From Massilia sp. UMI-21 (lineage in GTDB: Bacteria; Pseudomonadota; Gammaproteobacteria; Burkholderiales; Burkholderiaceae_D): a DNA stretch of 64,000 nt. Positions 16,645 through 24,476 of this stretch are shown here, one piece after another (within the stretch, counting starts at the first letter, position 1; each line of letters begins with the position of its first letter). The position numbers and the translations under genes are program-made. Where the stretch lies: NCBI GenBank assembly GCA_015277795.1, contig CP063848.1, positions 310,001 through 374,000 on the forward strand. Direction: 5' to 3'. The notes under the pieces were generated by a model. That model ran no database searches and was not told the origin of the DNA. It saw only the letters and a list, made by a program, of their open reading frames with translations.

Positions 16645-17280
16645 TCAGTCGAGGCGCTTGGCGTCCGGCGTCGGGAACGCCGGCGGCGGCTCGTTCGCCG
16701 CGCTCAGGTCGTCGGGGTGGATCGACCACAGGCCCGGCAGGTTGCGCCAGTAGTTGTAGACGTCCATGCCGAAGCCGACCACGAATTCGTTCGGCAGCGT
16801 CAGGCCGATCAGGTCGGCCTTGATCGGCTTGGCGCGCTTGATGTCCTTGTCGGCGAACACGGCGACGATGACTTCGGCCGCGCCCATGTCGAGCAGGCGC
16901 TGCTTGACGTGGGCGAGCGTTTCGCCTTCGTCGAGGATATCGTCGACCACGACGATGGTGCGCCCGGCCACGTCCTGGCGCGGAATCACTTTCCACACGA
17001 TCTGGCCGCCGCGGTCGGCGTCGCCGTAGCGGCTGACGTGGATGTAGTCGAATTCGAGCGGGAAGTCGAGCTGCGGCAGCAGGTGGCCGGTGAACACGAC
17101 GGCGCCGCCCATCACGCCCAGCACCAGCGGAAAGTCCTTGTCTTCGGGATGGCCGAAGCGTGTGTTCAGTTGGGCGGCGACACGCGCCACCGCGGCCAGG
17201 ACTTCTTCGGGCGTGACGATCTGGGTGGCGTTGGCGAGGAGCGCACGGGCGCGGTCATGGTGGTAGTCTTGCATGCTCAT
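16645..17280 (-). CDS. hpt: Hypoxanthine-guanine phosphoribosyltransferase
   Basis: This 211-residue purine salvage enzyme transfers phosphoribose from PRPP to hypoxanthine or guanine. Motifs in order are LGVMGGAVVFTGHLLPQL, EFDYIHVSRYGD, the PRPP-binding loop IVVVDDILDEGETL (about 112-125), and ADLIGLTLPNEFVVGFGMDVYNYWRNLPGLW, which forms the base-binding pocket. The length is slightly above the family average because of a proline-rich tail. Two in-frame ATGs occur at the start; the first (17280) is used. It is convergent with the nitronate monooxygenase gene and divergent from the aminopeptidase P gene. Confidence 0.93.
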   Translation of the reverse strand: MSMQDYHHDRARALLANATQIVTPEEVLAAVARVAAQLNTRFGHPEDKDFPLVLGVMGGAVVFTGHLLPQLDFPLEFDYIHVSRYGDADRGGQIVWKVIPRQDVAGRTIVVVDDILDEGETLAHVKQRLLDMGAAEVIVAVFADKDIKRAKPIKADLIGLTLPNEFVVGFGMDVYNYWRNLPGLWSIHPDDLSAANEPPPAFPTPDAKRLD

Positions 17281-17491
17281 TCTGTCTTCTGGTGGAAAGA
17301 TGGCGGGCCGCTCAGATGCCCGATGATGTGCCGGATTATGCGCTAATCGGGTGCATGGGCGCGTTCCCGTTGGAATCAGCTGGCTGTTCGGCTCGCCGCA
17401 ATTTCAGCTTGCAGCTTGCGGGCCGATGCCGCTACGAAATCCATCCTGTCTCCTGCGCCGGCTGCTGCCGGTCAACGTGTCGGTCCGCGCA

Positions 17492-17520
17492 TTGTAACGG
17501 ATGATGTCATGGCGCAATAA
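17492..17520 (+). promoter_or_regulatory. Possible sigma-70 promoter of the aminopeptidase P gene
   Basis: In the 307-bp gap 17281-17587, TTGTAA (17492-17497) and CAATAA (17515-17520) are separated by 17 bp, about 68 bp before the aminopeptidase ATG. The -10 match is weak. Nothing else was recognised in this gap. Confidence 0.25.
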
Positions 17521-17587
17521 CCCGGAGCGCCACGTCCGGGCATTGCGGCGTATCATACGTGGCTTGGAAAACAACAAACGACCAGCC

Positions 17588-19417
17588 ATGTCCAGCCCAG
17601 AATTCGAACAAGCCCGCAGCCAACGCCTGGCCCAACTGCGCAGCGCGATGGCGCGCGCCGGCATCGATGCCTACATCGTGCCGTCGAGCGACCCGCACCT
17701 GTCGGAATACCTGCCCGGCCACTGGAAGGGCAGGGAGTGGCTGTCCGGCTTCACCGGCTCGGTCGGCACCTTCATCGCCACGGCAAGCTTCGCCGGCGTC
17801 TGGACCGACGGCCGCTACTGGACCCAGGCCGAGACCGAGCTGGCCGGCAGCGAAGGGGAAAGCAAGATCGCGCTCATGAAGATCCCGGGCGCGGCGAGCC
17901 AGATGCACGTGGACTGGCTGGCCGCCAATCTCGCGCCCGGCCAGACGGCGGCCGTCGACGCGCGCGTGCTCGGCCTGGCCGGCGCCCGCCTGCTGGCCGA
18001 CGCCCTGGCGGCCAAGGGCGTCATGCTGCGCCTCGATGTCGACCTGCTCGACGAAGTCTGGTCGGATCGCCCGTCACTGCCGGCCGACCCGGTGTTCGAG
18101 CACCTGCCGCCGTATGCGACCATGCCCCGGCTCGACAAGCTGGCCGCGACCCGCGCCGCCATGGAGCAGCATGGCGCGGGCTTCCATTTCATCTCGACGC
18201 TCGACGATATCGCCTACCTGTTCAACCTGCGCGGCACCGACGTCAGCTTCAACCCGGTGTTCCTGGCGCATGCGCTGGTCGGCCGCGCCGACGCCACCCT
18301 GTTCGTGGGCGAGGGCAAGGTAGCGCCCGAGCTGCGCGCGCGCCTCGAAGCGGACGGCGTGCACCTGGCGCCGTACGCGAACACCGCTACCGCGCTGGGT
18401 GCGTTGCCGGACGGCGCCACCCTGCTGCTCGATCCGCGCCGCGTCACCGCCGGCATGCGCGCCGCCGTCGGGCCGGGCGTGAACGTGGTGGAAGCGATCA
18501 ACCCGACCACCTTCGCCAAGTCGCGCAAGCTCGATGCGGAGGCCGTCAACGTGCGCAGCGCGATGGAACACGACGGCGCGGCGCTGTGCGAATTCTTCTG
18601 CTGGCTCGAAGCCGAGCTGGCCAACGGCAGCCGCACGCCATTGGACGAAGTCGCGATCGACACCCACATCACGGCCGCGCGCAGCCGCCGCCCGAACTTC
18701 ATCAGCCCGAGTTTCTCGACAATCGCCGGCTTCAACGCCAACGGCGCGATCATGCATTACCGTGCGGCGCAGGAAAGCTGCGCGGTCATCGAGGGCGACG
18801 GCCTGCTGCTGATCGACTCGGGCGGTCAGTACCTGGGCGGCACCACCGACATCACCCGCGTGATCCCGGTGGGCACGCCATCCAGCGCGCAGAAGTGCGA
18901 CTACACGCTGGTCTTGAAAGGCCTGATCAACCTGTCCGCGACGCGCTTCCCGCGCGGCACCCGGGCGCCGCTGCTGGACGCCGTCGCGCGCGCGCCGATC
19001 TGGGCCGCCGGCATCGACTACGGCCACGGCACCGGCCACGGCGTCGGCTACTTCCTGAACGTGCACGAAGGTCCGCAGACCATCTCCCCGAGCGTGCCGC
19101 CGGACCCGCATACCGCGATGGAGCCGGGCATGATCACCTCGATCGAGCCGGGCATCTACCGGCCGGGTCGCTGGGGCATCCGCATCGAGAACCTGGTGCT
19201 GAACCAGGTCGTGGACAACACCGAGTTCGGCGAATTCCTGGGCTTCGAAACGCTCACCCTGTGCCCGATCGACACCCGTCCACTGGAGCGCACGCTGCTG
19301 CGCCAGGACGAGATCGCGTGGCTGAACGCCTACCATGCCACCGTGCGCGCGCGCCTGGAACCGCACGTGCGCGGCGCGGCGCGCGAGTGGCTGTTCGCGC
19401 GCACGGAGGCGATCTGA
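17588..19417 (+). CDS. Aminopeptidase P family protein (Xaa-Pro aminopeptidase)
   Basis: The 609-residue metallopeptidase is of the long eukaryote-like aminopeptidase P type and removes N-terminal residues before proline. Two non-catalytic creatinase-like domains (about 1-305) precede the pita-bread catalytic domain. Metal-site motifs are LLLIDSGGQYLGGTTDITRV (two Asp), GHGTGHGVGYFLNVHEGP (His), ITSIEPGIYRPG (Glu) and WGIRIENLVL (Glu). A C-terminal extension after TLCPIDTR is typical of this subfamily. No signal peptide is visible, so it is cytoplasmic. The stop codon overlaps the next ATG (TGATG). Confidence 0.93.
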   Translation: MSSPEFEQARSQRLAQLRSAMARAGIDAYIVPSSDPHLSEYLPGHWKGREWLSGFTGSVGTFIATASFAGVWTDGRYWTQAETELAGSEGESKIALMKIPGAASQMHVDWLAANLAPGQTAAVDARVLGLAGARLLADALAAKGVMLRLDVDLLDEVWSDRPSLPADPVFEHLPPYATMPRLDKLAATRAAMEQHGAGFHFISTLDDIAYLFNLRGTDVSFNPVFLAHALVGRADATLFVGEGKVAPELRARLEADGVHLAPYANTATALGALPDGATLLLDPRRVTAGMRAAVGPGVNVVEAINPTTFAKSRKLDAEAVNVRSAMEHDGAALCEFFCWLEAELANGSRTPLDEVAIDTHITAARSRRPNFISPSFSTIAGFNANGAIMHYRAAQESCAVIEGDGLLLIDSGGQYLGGTTDITRVIPVGTPSSAQKCDYTLVLKGLINLSATRFPRGTRAPLLDAVARAPIWAAGIDYGHGTGHGVGYFLNVHEGPQTISPSVPPDPHTAMEPGMITSIEPGIYRPGRWGIRIENLVLNQVVDNTEFGEFLGFETLTLCPIDTRPLERTLLRQDEIAWLNAYHATVRARLEPHVRGAAREWLFARTEAI

Positions 19418-19683
19418 TGGCCAGCTCACGTTCCACCCGCGCCAGTGCGGCGGTCGAGCGCCTCAAGAAGCGCACCGGGAACAGCGCCTATTCGATGGCG
19501 CGCACCGGCGACGGACTGTTTTATTTGTCCGAGGCCCCCGGCGCCCCCGCGCTCAATGCGCCGCTCGAGCTGGACGACTTCGTCGCATTCGTGAACGGCC
19601 TCGGCCCGCAGGAGGTGAAGCGGATCAGCAAGCATGACGAGGCTTTCGAGAAGCAACTGGTGCGCAAGAAGCCGGGAGCCTGA
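19417..19683 (+). CDS. Conserved hypothetical protein, 88 aa
   Basis: This is a small basic protein without a recognised domain. The N-terminal third is Ser/Arg/Lys-rich (SSRSTRASAAVERLKKRTG), and the rest contains an acidic helix (LELDDFVAFVNGLGPQEVKRI). Its ATG overlaps the stop codon of the aminopeptidase P gene by one base, so translation is probably coupled, and an MgtC-like gene follows 10 bp later. The tight coupling and codon use argue that it is real. It could be an antitoxin-like or accessory protein, but nothing in the sequence supports a specific role. Confidence 0.65.
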   Translation: MASSRSTRASAAVERLKKRTGNSAYSMARTGDGLFYLSEAPGAPALNAPLELDDFVAFVNGLGPQEVKRISKHDEAFEKQLVRKKPGA

Positions 19684-19693
19684 CGATCCGCGT

Positions 19694-20446
19694 ATGCCTT
19701 CCCTGCCCGCCAACCCCCTGCTTGCCGCTTACTGGTCCGAATCCAGCATCGCCACGAATGGCCTGATCCTGCTGCACCTGGCCGGCGCGCTGGCGTTGGG
19801 GCTGCTGGTCGGCTACGAGCGTGCCTACCACGGCCGCGCCGCCGGCATGCGCACCTACGGCCTGGTGTGCATGGCCTCGGCGGCGCTGACCATCCTGGCC
19901 GGCTATCCGGACTTCTGGTACGGCGGCCATGGCGGCGTGCTGGCGCCGGTCGACCCTACCCGCATCATCCAGGGCGTGGTGACCGGCATCGGCTTTCTCG
20001 GCGCCGGCGTGATCATGCGCGAAGGTTTCAACATCAGCGGCCTGACCACGGCGGCCTCGATCTGGGCCTCGTCCGCGATCGGCATCCTGGTGGGCGTCGG
20101 CTTCTACCTGGCGGCGATGGGCCTGGCCTTTTTCTCGGGGATGATCATGATCTACCTGAACCGCCTGGAGACGATTTTGCCGTCGCGCCATGCGGTGGCG
20201 GTGCGCATGCGTTTCAAGCCGCAGGTCTTGCCGCGCGAAGAAGTGCTGCGCCAGGCCGCGCTCGAGCGCGGCTACGAGATCGCGGGCAGCTCGCTGACGA
20301 TCAGCAGCGACGAGGGCCGCCAGGAGTGGCGCTTCGTGGCGCTGGCGCTGTCCAACCGCAGCGGCGCGCCGCTGTCGGAGCTGGCCACCGAACTGGCCGC
20401 GTTCGAGGGACTGGAAGCCTTCCAGCTTTCGCACGCACGCAATTAA
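19694..20446 (+). CDS. MgtC/SapB family inner-membrane protein
   Basis: The 250-residue protein has four to five transmembrane segments in the first 150 residues with the MgtC signature: GLLVGYERAYHGRAAGMRTYGLVCMASAALTIL, then GVVTGIGFLGAGVIMREG and ISGLTTAASIWASSAIGILVG. The cytoplasmic C-terminal domain of about 90 residues looks ACT-like. MgtC proteins affect Mg2+ homeostasis and, in pathogens, F1Fo ATPase activity; the role of environmental homologues is uncertain. The ATG at 19694 was chosen because the family N-terminus begins near it, although the frame is open upstream. It is in an operon-like row with the two preceding genes. Confidence 0.9.
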   Translation: MPSLPANPLLAAYWSESSIATNGLILLHLAGALALGLLVGYERAYHGRAAGMRTYGLVCMASAALTILAGYPDFWYGGHGGVLAPVDPTRIIQGVVTGIGFLGAGVIMREGFNISGLTTAASIWASSAIGILVGVGFYLAAMGLAFFSGMIMIYLNRLETILPSRHAVAVRMRFKPQVLPREEVLRQAALERGYEIAGSSLTISSDEGRQEWRFVALALSNRSGAPLSELATELAAFEGLEAFQLSHARN

Positions 20447-20495
20447 AAAAGCGATCAACAACAATAAGCCTGTTTTCCATTACTGGGGTTCATCA

Positions 20496-21074
20496 ATGCA
20501 AGCACAAGACGTTCTCGATTTCTGGTTCCTGCCGGAAGGCAGCCAGGGCCATGGCCAGCAGCGCAAGCAGTGGTTCCAAAAGGACGATGCCTTCGACAGC
20601 ACGGTGCAGGAGCGCTTCGGCGCCCTGATCCACCAGGCGATGGCGGGCGGGCTGCGCGAGTGGGACGAGATCGGACCGCGCGGTACGCTGGCGCGCATCC
20701 TCGTACTCGACCAGCTCACCCGCAACGCTTTCCGCTGCAAGCCGGAATCCTTCGGTGGCGACATCCTGGCGCTGGCCGCCGCGCGGCAGCTGGTCGATTC
20801 GGGCGCGCACCTGAACCTGTCGCCGGTCGAGCGCCAGTTCGTCTACATGCCCTTCGAGCATGCCGAAGACGCGCGCATGCAGGAGCAGGCCGTGACCCTG
20901 TTCACCGAACTGGCCGCGCAGCACGAAGGCTTCGGCGAAGCACTCGACTATGCGCACCGCCACCGCGGCGTGATCGCCCGCTTCGGCCGCTTCCCGCACC
21001 GTAACGCCATCCTCGGACGCGCCTCGACCCCGGAAGAGCTGGCCTACCTGCAACTGCCCGGCGCCGGTTTCTGA
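20496..21074 (+). CDS. DUF924 family protein
   Basis: The 192-residue all-helical protein opens with DVLDFWFLPEGS and continues with KQWFQKDDAFDSTVQERF, GTLARILVLDQLTRNAFR, LSPVERQFVYMPFEHAED and HRGVIARFGRFPHRNAILGR. These segments are strongly conserved in DUF924. The fold is TPR-like and the function is unknown. A GTG-started Rossmann/DUF2520 gene follows after 1 bp, so the two are almost certainly co-translated. Confidence 0.9.
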   Translation: MQAQDVLDFWFLPEGSQGHGQQRKQWFQKDDAFDSTVQERFGALIHQAMAGGLREWDEIGPRGTLARILVLDQLTRNAFRCKPESFGGDILALAAARQLVDSGAHLNLSPVERQFVYMPFEHAEDARMQEQAVTLFTELAAQHEGFGEALDYAHRHRGVIARFGRFPHRNAILGRASTPEELAYLQLPGAGF

Positions 21075-21075
21075 C

Positions 21076-21903
21076 GTGTCGACGCTGAACCTGGTCGGCG
21101 CCGGCCACGTCGGCCGCGCGCTCGGACGCCTGTTCGCCGCGCGCGGGCCCTTCACGCTGCAGGATGTCCTGACCCGCTCCGATGCCAGCGCGCACGAAGC
21201 GGTGGCCTTCATCGGCGCCGGCCATGCCTGCGCCACGCGCGCGCAGATGCGTGCCGCGCAGGTGTGGATGCTGGCCGTGGGAGATGACGCGATCGCGCCC
21301 GCCTGCGAAGCCCTGGCGCACAGCGGGCAACTGGCAGGCGCCGTGGTGTTCCACTGCAGCGGCGCCAAGGCTTCCAGCGAGCTGCAGGCCGCGCGCGCTG
21401 CCGGCGCCTTCGTGGCCAGCGTGCATCCGGTGCGCAGTTTCGCGGACCCGGAAGCGGTGGCAGCGGATTTTGCCGGCACTTTCTGCGGCATCGAGGGCGA
21501 CCCACAGGCGCTGGCCGTGCTGGAGCCGGCCTTCGCCGCGATCGGCGCGCGCCTGGTGCGCATCGACCCGGCCGCCAAGACCGTCTACCACGCGGCCGCC
21601 GTGTTCGCGTCGAACTACCTGGTGACCGTGGTCGACGCCGCGCTGCGCGCCTACCAGGCGGCCGGTGTACCGGCCCAGGTGGCGCGCGAACTGGCGCGGC
21701 CGCTCGCCACCGAGGCGCTGGCCAACGTGTTCCGCCTCGGGCCCGAAGCGGCGCTCAGCGGTCCGGTCGCACGCGGCGACTTCGCCACCGTGGCGCGCCA
21801 GCAGGAAGCCGTCATGCGCTGGGATCCCGCCACCGGCCGTCTGTACGAGGCGCTGGTGCCGCCGACAGCCGATCTGGCACGGCGCAAGCGCGGAGACGCC
21901 TGA
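21076..21903 (+). CDS. Rossmann-like / DUF2520 oxidoreductase-type protein
   Basis: The 275-residue protein has an N-terminal NAD(P)-binding Rossmann domain beginning with LNLVGAGHVGRALGRLF, then VWMLAVGDDAI, VVFHCSGAKASSELQ and VASVHPVRSFADPEA. The C-terminal helical DUF2520 domain has KTVYHAAAVFASNYLVTVVDAAL. The architecture resembles 6-phosphogluconate-dehydrogenase-like or ketopantoate-reductase-like enzymes and the F420-dependent NADP reductase relatives; no substrate is known. It starts with GTG 1 bp after the DUF924 stop. An array of 11-bp repeats begins right after its stop codon. Confidence 0.88.
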   Translation: MSTLNLVGAGHVGRALGRLFAARGPFTLQDVLTRSDASAHEAVAFIGAGHACATRAQMRAAQVWMLAVGDDAIAPACEALAHSGQLAGAVVFHCSGAKASSELQAARAAGAFVASVHPVRSFADPEAVAADFAGTFCGIEGDPQALAVLEPAFAAIGARLVRIDPAAKTVYHAAAVFASNYLVTVVDAALRAYQAAGVPAQVARELARPLATEALANVFRLGPEAALSGPVARGDFATVARQQEAVMRWDPATGRLYEALVPPTADLARRKRGDA

Positions 21904-21904
21904 A

Positions 21905-22038
21905 CTTATCCAGTACTTATACAGCGCTTGTTCAAGGCTTATTCAGCGCTTGTTCAGCACTTATCCAGTGTTTATCCCGGCGCTTTTCCCGGGCTTTTCC
22001 AAGACATTCCCATGCTCTTATCCAAAGCTTTATCCACA
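21905..22038 (+). repeat. 11-bp tandem array of DnaA-box-like sequences
   Basis: Beginning 2 bp after the DUF2520 stop are six exact 11-bp units (21905-21970) of consensus CTTATCCAGCG, a 12-bp and another 11-bp unit (to 21993), then three more spaced copies. The 9-mers read TTATCCAGT, TTATACAGC, TTGTTCAAG, TTATTCAGC, TTGTTCAGC, TTATCCAGT, TTATCCCGG, TTTTCCCGG, TTTTCCAAG, TTATCCAAA, and finally TTATCCACA (22030-22038), an exact DnaA box. All point the same way and are nearly in helical phase. An open frame crosses the array, but an 11-bp period is not a multiple of three, so coding is unlikely. Confidence 0.75.
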
Positions 22039-22047
22039 GGGGTTCCG

Positions 22048-22425
22048 ATGTTCTTCACTGCCTGGGCCACCCTGGCCGCACTCGGCGTGTATTTCTGGAC
22101 CGGCGTGAACGCCGGCCGCGCGCGCATCCGCTACCAGGTGCCGGCGCCCTCGATGGAGGGTCCGGAGGCCTTCCTGCGCTGCCAGCGGGTGCAGGCCAAT
22201 ACCCTCGAGCAGCTGCCGCTGCTGCTGGTGCCCTTGTGGCTGTGCGCCTTCTACCTGGGCGACGCATGGGCGGCGGCCGGCGGCCTGCTGTGGTGCGCAG
22301 GCCGCATTGCCTATGCACTCGGCTATTACCGCGATCCGGCGCGTCGCGAACTCGGCTTCATTACGGGGATGGTGGCTTGCGCGTTGTTAATTTGCGGCAC
22401 CGCCTGGGGACTATTGCTGCGCTAA
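22048..22425 (+). CDS. MAPEG family membrane protein
   Basis: The 125-residue protein has four hydrophobic helices and the MAPEG signature RCQRVQANTLEQLPLLLVPLW (about 50-70), preceded by GRARIRYQVPAPSMEGPEAF. MAPEG proteins bind glutathione and include microsomal glutathione transferases; the substrate here is unknown. The ATG at 22048 follows an AGGGG ribosome site and matches the start of the first helix; upstream ATGs in the same frame lie in the repeat array. It is the only gene directly downstream of the array. Confidence 0.88.
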   Translation: MFFTAWATLAALGVYFWTGVNAGRARIRYQVPAPSMEGPEAFLRCQRVQANTLEQLPLLLVPLWLCAFYLGDAWAAAGGLLWCAGRIAYALGYYRDPARRELGFITGMVACALLICGTAWGLLLR

Positions 22426-22566
22426 CGCCAAGAAACCGCAGACAGTGGTCGACAAAGTTCCCGCAGGGCAATAAGCTAGGATGCTGAGGAAACCAAACCG
22501 ATCCGCCCGCTGCGCCCTGCCGACCCGGCGCGTGCCGCCGTGCGGGCAACAGGAGAAGGAGAGAAC

Positions 22567-22929
22567 ATGCTGTTCTTGAAGAGTACCAGTGTCACCAGGG
22601 CCCCGGGCATCTACGAAGTCGACATCGCAGCCAAGCCGCCCGGCAAGACCTTCGGTGTCTTCCTTGCCACCGATCCGGACAATCCGCCGCAGACCGTGCT
22701 GGCGGGCCTGGCCGAACTCGGCTTCAAGAACACGCACCAGCAGACCTATGTCCACAAGGACAAGGGCAAGGTGCTGGACCTGCACTTCCAGAAGGATGGC
22801 AGCGACTTGTTCAACGGCTGGAAGGCCGAGGAATGCAAGGCCAACCTGGCGGCCATCGAAGCGCTGTTCGGCAACGTCGGCATCGACGTGACGCCGCGTG
22901 TGATGAGCCTTGCCGAAGCCTACGCCTGA
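22567..22929 (+). CDS. Hypothetical protein, 120 aa
   Basis: This is an unrecognised soluble protein. It appears to be a small alpha/beta domain: strands TSVTRAPGIYEVDI and TFGVFLATD, a helix LAGLAELGF, a strand pair QQTYVHKDKGKVLDLHFQ, and a C-terminal helix ANLAAIEALFGNVG. A strong ribosome site (GGAGAAGGAGAG) precedes the ATG, which argues for good expression. It stands between the MAPEG and AlkB genes, about 140 bp from each. No catalytic motif is evident. Confidence 0.7.
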   Translation: MLFLKSTSVTRAPGIYEVDIAAKPPGKTFGVFLATDPDNPPQTVLAGLAELGFKNTHQQTYVHKDKGKVLDLHFQKDGSDLFNGWKAEECKANLAAIEALFGNVGIDVTPRVMSLAEAYA

Positions 22930-23074
22930 GAGCGTCCAACGATTCCCCGATGGCTTGCCCTCGGGGTTTGTCAGGCGCTCTCTGTAATGACCTCGATGTG
23001 GTACAGCGCCCACAAGGGCCCCAGGCCGCCAAGCGCCATCGGCTGAGCGTCAAGCTGCGTCGCCACTTGCACAA

Positions 23075-23671
23075 ATGGATCTATTCGACTCGACCCCGGC
23101 CTTGCTGCCGATTCCCCTGCGCGATGGCGAACTGGCCTTCCTCGCCCAGCTGCCGCTGCCCTGGCCGAACGGGCTGGTGCTGGCGCGCCTGATCGCGGAA
23201 ACCGACTGGCGCGAGGAGACCGTCGTGGTGTACGGCAAGCGCCACCGGCAGCCGCGCCTCTCGGCCTGGCACGGCGACAAGGCCTACCGTTACTCCGGCT
23301 TGAGCCTGGCTCCTGCGCCATTCACGCCGCTGCTCGACACCATCCGCCAGGCGGCCGAGCAAGCCACCGGGCGGCGCTACAACAGCGTGCTCCTGAACTA
23401 TTACCGTGATGGCCGCGACAGCATGGGCATGCACAGCGACGACGAACCGGAACTGGGACCGGAGCCGGCGATCGCCTCGGTCAGCTTCGGCGCCACGCGA
23501 CCGTTCGTCCTGCGCCACAAGGCCAGCAAGGAAACGGTCAAGCTGCCGCTGACGGACGGCAGCCTGCTGTTCATGGCCGGGAAGACGCAGGCCAATTGGA
23601 TGCATGGGATCAATAAAACCGCAAAGCCGCTGGGTCCGCGTGTGAACCTAACTTTCCGAAACATCGAGTAA
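23075..23671 (+). CDS. AlkB-type 2-oxoglutarate/Fe(II)-dependent dioxygenase
   Basis: The 198-residue protein resembles the ALKBH2/3-like branch of AlkB, enzymes that remove methyl groups from damaged bases in DNA or RNA. The iron ligands are visible: HSD in MGMHSDDEPELG (about 120-122) and the distal His in NWMHGINK. The 2-oxoglutarate-binding arginines are in RVNLTFRNIE. The YNSVLLNYYRDGRDSMGMHSD and SVSFGATRPFVLRHK stretches are standard for the family, as is the nucleotide-flip N-terminal region (VVYGKRHRQPRLSAWHG). It is not linked to an ada or alkA gene here. Confidence 0.92.
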   Translation: MDLFDSTPALLPIPLRDGELAFLAQLPLPWPNGLVLARLIAETDWREETVVVYGKRHRQPRLSAWHGDKAYRYSGLSLAPAPFTPLLDTIRQAAEQATGRRYNSVLLNYYRDGRDSMGMHSDDEPELGPEPAIASVSFGATRPFVLRHKASKETVKLPLTDGSLLFMAGKTQANWMHGINKTAKPLGPRVNLTFRNIE

Positions 23672-23797
23672 CGAGCGCGCTTTTTTCCGTATCTTCTGTG
23701 GCAAATATCTAACGCATCAGTCATTAATTTACATCTGCTTACAGTTCTTACGGCTTTAGGACTTTCATCAAGGGGAGCGAATGCTATCTTGGCCATA

Positions 23798-23820
23798 TCG
23801 CGATTCGTTCGGAATCGCGA
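23798..23820 (+). promoter_or_regulatory. Leader hairpin upstream of the small outer-membrane protein gene
   Basis: TCGCGATTC-GTTCG-GAATCGCGA is a perfect 9-bp stem with a 5-nt loop, ending 24 bp before the ATG at 23845. It could be an mRNA 5' stabiliser, a translational control element or a protein-binding palindrome; the sequence does not decide between these. Confidence 0.4.
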
Positions 23821-23844
23821 ACCAGTCAAGTAAAAGGATTCGCA

Positions 23845-24420
23845 ATGAACAAGCTTCTCGTTGTACTGATCGCATCTGCCGCCGCCATGTCGGCAGCCCA
23901 GGCCCAGACCACCGGCGCACCGCGCGCCTATGTCGGCGCCGGGATCGCGAGTGCCGACCATGACTTCAAGATGTCCGGCGCCTCGAACGTCGATACCGAA
24001 GGCTACAAGGCATCCGGCAAGCTCTTCGGTGGATATGAGTTCGACCAGACCTGGGGTGTCGAAGCCGGCTACACCGATTTCCGCAAGTCCGACGTCAACT
24101 ACTCGATCGGCGGCGTCAACAACCGCGGCGAAACCGATGGCCATGCCTACTACCTGGCCGCCAAGGCGACATGGCCGGTCAACGAGCAGGTCTCGGTGTA
24201 CGGCAAGCTCGGCGCGGCGCGCACCAAGAGCGAACTGGAAACCCTGAACGCAGTGCAGAACATGAGCCGTAGCAAAACCGAAGCCTATGGTGCGCTCGGC
24301 GCGGAGTACAAGCTGAACCAGAATGTGTCGCTGGTCGGCGAATACGAACGCTACGGCAAGAGCAAGGACTTCGGCGCCAAGGCCGACGTCTTCACCATCG
24401 GCGCGAAATACGCGTTCTAA
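23845..24420 (+). CDS. Small outer-membrane beta-barrel protein (OmpA/OmpX-like)
   Basis: The 191-residue protein has a signal peptide (about 1-21, AAQAQ/T) and alternating amphipathic strands typical of an eight-stranded barrel: RAYVGAGIASAD, KLFGGYEFDQTWGVEAGYTDFR, YYLAAKATWPV, SVYGKLGAARTKSE, YGALGAEYKLNQNVSLVGEYERYG. It ends in FTIGAKYAF with terminal Phe, the outer-membrane insertion signal. It looks like the outer membrane beta-barrel domain found in OmpA N-termini and related porins. The specific function is unknown. A leader hairpin lies upstream and a strong bidirectional terminator follows. Confidence 0.85.
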   Translation: MNKLLVVLIASAAAMSAAQAQTTGAPRAYVGAGIASADHDFKMSGASNVDTEGYKASGKLFGGYEFDQTWGVEAGYTDFRKSDVNYSIGGVNNRGETDGHAYYLAAKATWPVNEQVSVYGKLGAARTKSELETLNAVQNMSRSKTEAYGALGAEYKLNQNVSLVGEYERYGKSKDFGAKADVFTIGAKYAF

Positions 24421-24433
24421 GCTTGCATCTGCT

Positions 24434-24471
24434 GTAAGCAAAAAAAGGCCCTGCGGGGCCTTTTTGCTTAC
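24434..24471. terminator. Bidirectional rho-independent terminator
   Basis: GTAAGCAAAAAAAGGCCC, TGCG loop, GGGCCTTTTTGCTTAC forms a long near-perfect hairpin with A and T tracts on both sides. It lies between the convergent outer-membrane protein gene and the RAYT gene and can serve both. Confidence 0.88.
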
Positions 24472-24476
24472 CTGGC

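Noticed and set aside
17737..19683. 648-codon frame across the aminopeptidase P gene
   Set aside because: Only its last 88 codons (from 19417) are protein-like; the rest is an out-of-frame reading of aminopeptidase P.
21905..22038. Chromosomal origin of replication
   Set aside because: There is no dnaA, dnaN, gidA or rpmH nearby and no AT-rich unwinding element beside the boxes.
21905..22320. CRISPR array or coding repeat for the 11-bp units
   Set aside because: Repeats are far too short and directly abutting with no spacers, and an 11-bp period would shift the frame, so neither CRISPR nor coding repeat fits.
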